Assembly: GCA_028876065.1 (NCBI GenBank)
Contig: JAGWTI010000018.1
Location: forward strand, 1-43,799
DNA: 43,799 nt
Origin: Nitrospirota bacterium
Lineage (GTDB): Bacteria > Nitrospirota > Nitrospiria > Nitrospirales > Nitrospiraceae
Reading direction: 5' to 3'
The translations under genes were made by a program, and so were the position numbers. The notes beneath the pieces are model-generated. The model saw only the letters and a list, made by a program, of their open reading frames with translations, was not told where the DNA came from and ran no database searches. How positions within the stretch are numbered: the stretch's first letter is position 1; each line of letters begins with the position of its first letter. Below are positions 42,013 through 43,799 of the stretch, piece after piece.

Positions 42013-42258
42013 CTAGGCGGTTACGCGGACATTGTCATGCAGAAACTCGGGAGCAAAATCAGCCCCGTTTGGCCAGACAAGGGTGTGAAACTCGGTATCC
42101 ACGCGAAAGCATTTGAACTGCTCGATATCCCGGAGCGGCTCAAACATCGGCCCTGTGAGCTCGGATCTTAAATCGATCTCGCCCTCGGTTCCGTCTCGAA
42201 ACTTCAACCTGACAACATAGCCTGACACGTATTGCGCTTCTGTGACGTGGTAGTCCAT
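42013..42258 (-). CDS. DUF2442 family protein
   Basis: 81 residues, start ATG 42256-42258. It shows YVVRLKFRDGTEGEIDLRSE, then FEPLRDIEQFKCFRVD and TLVWPNGADFAPEFLHD, the DUF2442 signature. Members often pair with DUF4160 as small putative toxin-antitoxin-like genes. The partner here is instead the broken zinc-finger gene just upstream. Confidence 0.9.
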   Translation of the reverse strand: MDYHVTEAQYVSGYVVRLKFRDGTEGEIDLRSELTGPMFEPLRDIEQFKCFRVDTEFHTLVWPNGADFAPEFLHDNVRVTA

Positions 42259-42376
42259 GGCGCTCTCCTATTCCAGCGGTGCGATCTTCGATCACAACGA
42301 GATTGTCACCGCGACCGAAGTTCTTGGTCACCTTCTTGATCGAGACGGTTTTCTTGCCGCAGATTTGGCAATTCAC
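42259..42376 (-). pseudogene. Truncated YgiT-type zinc-finger gene (MqsA-like antitoxin N-terminus)
   Basis: From GTG 42374-42376 the minus strand reads VNCQICGKKTVSIKKVTKNF, then GRGDNLVVIED, which is the start of YgiT-type CxxC zinc-finger antitoxins. After about 30 residues the resemblance stops and the second CxxC and DNA-binding part are missing; the frame continues as unrelated Arg-rich sequence into the DUF2442 gene. It is a remnant, possibly deleted when the DUF2442 gene was joined. Confidence 0.6.
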
Positions 42377-42499
42377 AAATTTCTCCTCGCTCTCTAAGCC
42401 TTTGCTCCGTCTGTGCAACCTAACGTAGAGGCCGACATCTGCTGCAAACCGGAGTTGGGTTGCGTCTGTCAATCTCGCGTCAAGTTACGGGCGTGATCC

Positions 42500-43534
42500 T
42501 CATGGCTGCCCAAGAGCACCACACGATCCATGCAGTTGGAGCCGGGTGGCTCGGAGACCACGCGTACCTGGCGCCTCGTCGACGAGTACGATTAGCCGTC
42601 GCAAGACTTGTGTATTGTCAGAGTACCAATCCATTACGCGTCGCGCCTTCATCGAGATCGATGTCGGCGGCGGAAGGAAGAACCCTCGTGGTGGCACTCC
42701 TCTGACACCAAGCATGCTGGCGAGCGCTTCAGACAAAGCTCCAGAAACCATGTCGGGTATCGCGAGGAGGTCTTCCAGGGACATGTCCCCCTTATCCTGT
42801 CGGGCGGTTGCAACGCGCAGGTGTCGCAGCCCGTGCGGCAGGAGTTGGCTAGATACGCACGCCAGCACATCAACCAAGTGTCGAAGCCGAGTTGGGTTGG
42901 CGGCAATCGAATCTTCATCAGTCGCCCAGAGTAAGTCCTGGTCCGGCGCGGAAAAACCTGCAACAAGCAGACTGAGTAGGTGCACAATGCAGAGCAGCTT
43001 CTCCGCAACTGACGATGGTAGGTTGCGTAGCACTTCGAACTCGAGCAGGGAGGGATTAAGTCTGCCCTCCTTCACGAACAGGCTGCCGAGCGACTTCGAG
43101 ATCGCGAAGGTCGCAAGCAACCCGGGCAACCGATTCGCTACTTCGAGGAAATGATCCATTGCTTGACGCCGTACACGGTCATTTAGGTTTTTGAAGGCCA
43201 TACGCCGGCCGTCGGGAAGGAGTTTGCGGCGCACCCCCTCTCTCTCGGGCTGCCAGGCAGCGGCGTCGATAATATCCGTGATCAAGAAGGTGATTGTTTG
43301 CCAGGATGCCTCGTCGTGTTCCCCACCATAATCCGATGCGACAAAAAGGCACTCGGCTCCGCGGAGTACAGGGAATGCATGAGGGTCTCGTTTCTCAGTT
43401 GAGGCGAAAACCTCGCTAAGGGTGTTCAGGAACCCGAGGTCATCGCGCTGTAGCGGCCGCCAGGCAGGTACTGACTGTGGCATCATGAAAGGAGCCAGCC
43501 CAAAACTATTCAGTATGCTGACAACATCGTGCAC
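42500..43534 (-). CDS. Unrecognised accessory protein
   Basis: 344 residues from GTG 43532-43534, or from the Met-Met at residue 17-18. No family can be named. Visible features: ECLFVASDYGGEHDEASWQT, an acidic/aromatic block near residue 65, RRKLLPDGRRMAFKNLNDRV, and a long hydrophobic helical centre (EKLLCIVHLLSLLVAGF). GC is lower than the core genes, and context is accessory. The DYGG/RRMAFKNLND pattern resembles proteins of unknown function often seen in defence-type or genomic-island settings, which is only an impression. Confidence 0.6.
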   Translation of the reverse strand: MHDVVSILNSFGLAPFMMPQSVPAWRPLQRDDLGFLNTLSEVFASTEKRDPHAFPVLRGAECLFVASDYGGEHDEASWQTITFLITDIIDAAAWQPEREGVRRKLLPDGRRMAFKNLNDRVRRQAMDHFLEVANRLPGLLATFAISKSLGSLFVKEGRLNPSLLEFEVLRNLPSSVAEKLLCIVHLLSLLVAGFSAPDQDLLWATDEDSIAANPTRLRHLVDVLACVSSQLLPHGLRHLRVATARQDKGDMSLEDLLAIPDMVSGALSEALASMLGVRGVPPRGFFLPPPTSISMKARRVMDWYSDNTQVLRRLIVLVDEAPGTRGLRATRLQLHGSCGALGQP

Positions 43535-43799
43535 CGGGACATACTACAAGCTGAGCGTGATTCTTACGCGTATTCAATAAGTTATCAACGTGCCCCACAG
43601 CTCTACGTCTGCATGATGTGCGGAGACGAACGCGACGATCTTCCTGGCGTTTCAGTGACGGCTATCCCGGAGGTGAGCCAGAGAGCGCTCAGCGGCGGCG
43701 CGGTGGCGGCGTTCGCCGCCGCACCGAGTTAGGGCGCGCCCTGCTCACAAGCGGGAATTGTTCCGGGTGGTCAATCGACTCGAGAGCCAAATCCACGTC
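43535..43799. other. Window end, no supported gene
   Basis: A short plus-strand frame (43529-43732) reads only 67 residues with no known motif (one CMMCGDE CxxC) and no ribosome site. It might be an end fragment of something outside the window. I would not annotate it. Confidence 0.4.

Noticed and set aside
43529-43732. A 67-residue plus-strand frame at the end
   Set aside because: No ribosome site, no known motif beyond a single CxxC, and it overlaps the GTG start of the gene on the other strand.

Overview
The window is GC-rich bacterial chromosome, most likely from the Nitrospira lineage (phylum Nitrospirota). This is an inference from gene content and style: an orphan NorQ/NorD-type AAA+/VWA pair, a free-standing NuoF-like flavoprotein beside a 2Fe-2S ferredoxin, an orphan ferredoxin-thioredoxin reductase catalytic chain, a PuuD-like membrane protein, the paired TIGR04282/TIGR04283 transferases, and gene borders full of degenerate repeats. 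No rRNA or marker gene settles the taxonomy.

Left part (1-4134): accessory DNA. It has the end of an outer-membrane-like protein, an IS3-family transposase remnant, a two-gene envelope operon (beta-barrel plus Cys-rich exported protein) behind a clear AT-rich promoter, then a fragment of a Rep_trans-type replication initiator and a frameshifted tyrosine integrase ending 1 bp from the 3' end of tRNA-Lys(TTT). This reads as a decayed integrative element.

4135-12811: a globin, purA (with a strong promoter and an intrinsic-terminator-like hairpin in its short leader), tRNA-Ala(GGC), an ABC-F ATPase, a small accessory patch (GNAT, cytosine deaminase, ParE-like toxin/antitoxin), rarA and a divergent alpha/beta hydrolase.

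12822-18494, all minus strand: folE-queD (pterin/7-deazaguanine), an ErpA/HesB Fe-S protein, a 2Fe-2S ferredoxin and NuoF-like protein, a PuuD-like membrane protein, malate dehydrogenase and an unknown 131-residue protein.

18591-33048: NorD-like VWA protein, then divergent FTR catalytic chain and M28 peptidase on the plus strand, then a minus-strand run: DsrE-like, fatty-acid-hydroxylase-like, AIR-synthase-like, tightly overlapping small genes, two lipoproteins, NorQ-like AAA+, a large hybrid histidine kinase and a YkgJ/GNAT-like fusion.

33234-41639, all plus strand: a PAS-GGEEF diguanylate cyclase, an unknown 504-residue ATP-grasp-like protein, a glutaredoxin-like protein, lysine 2,3-aminomutase, long-form dCTP deaminase, a small membrane protein, TIGR04283 glycosyltransferase, TIGR04282 transferase and an SDR. 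Nearly every junction here carries a repeat island.

41640-43799: a gene-poor, accessory end with a strong hairpin, a DUF2442 gene, a broken YgiT-type zinc-finger gene and an unrecognised 344-residue protein.

The most unusual theme is a set of islands built of degenerate short tandem repeats in inverted orientation. They sit in intergenic gaps, supply start or stop contexts, and also lie in frame inside at least four protein genes.
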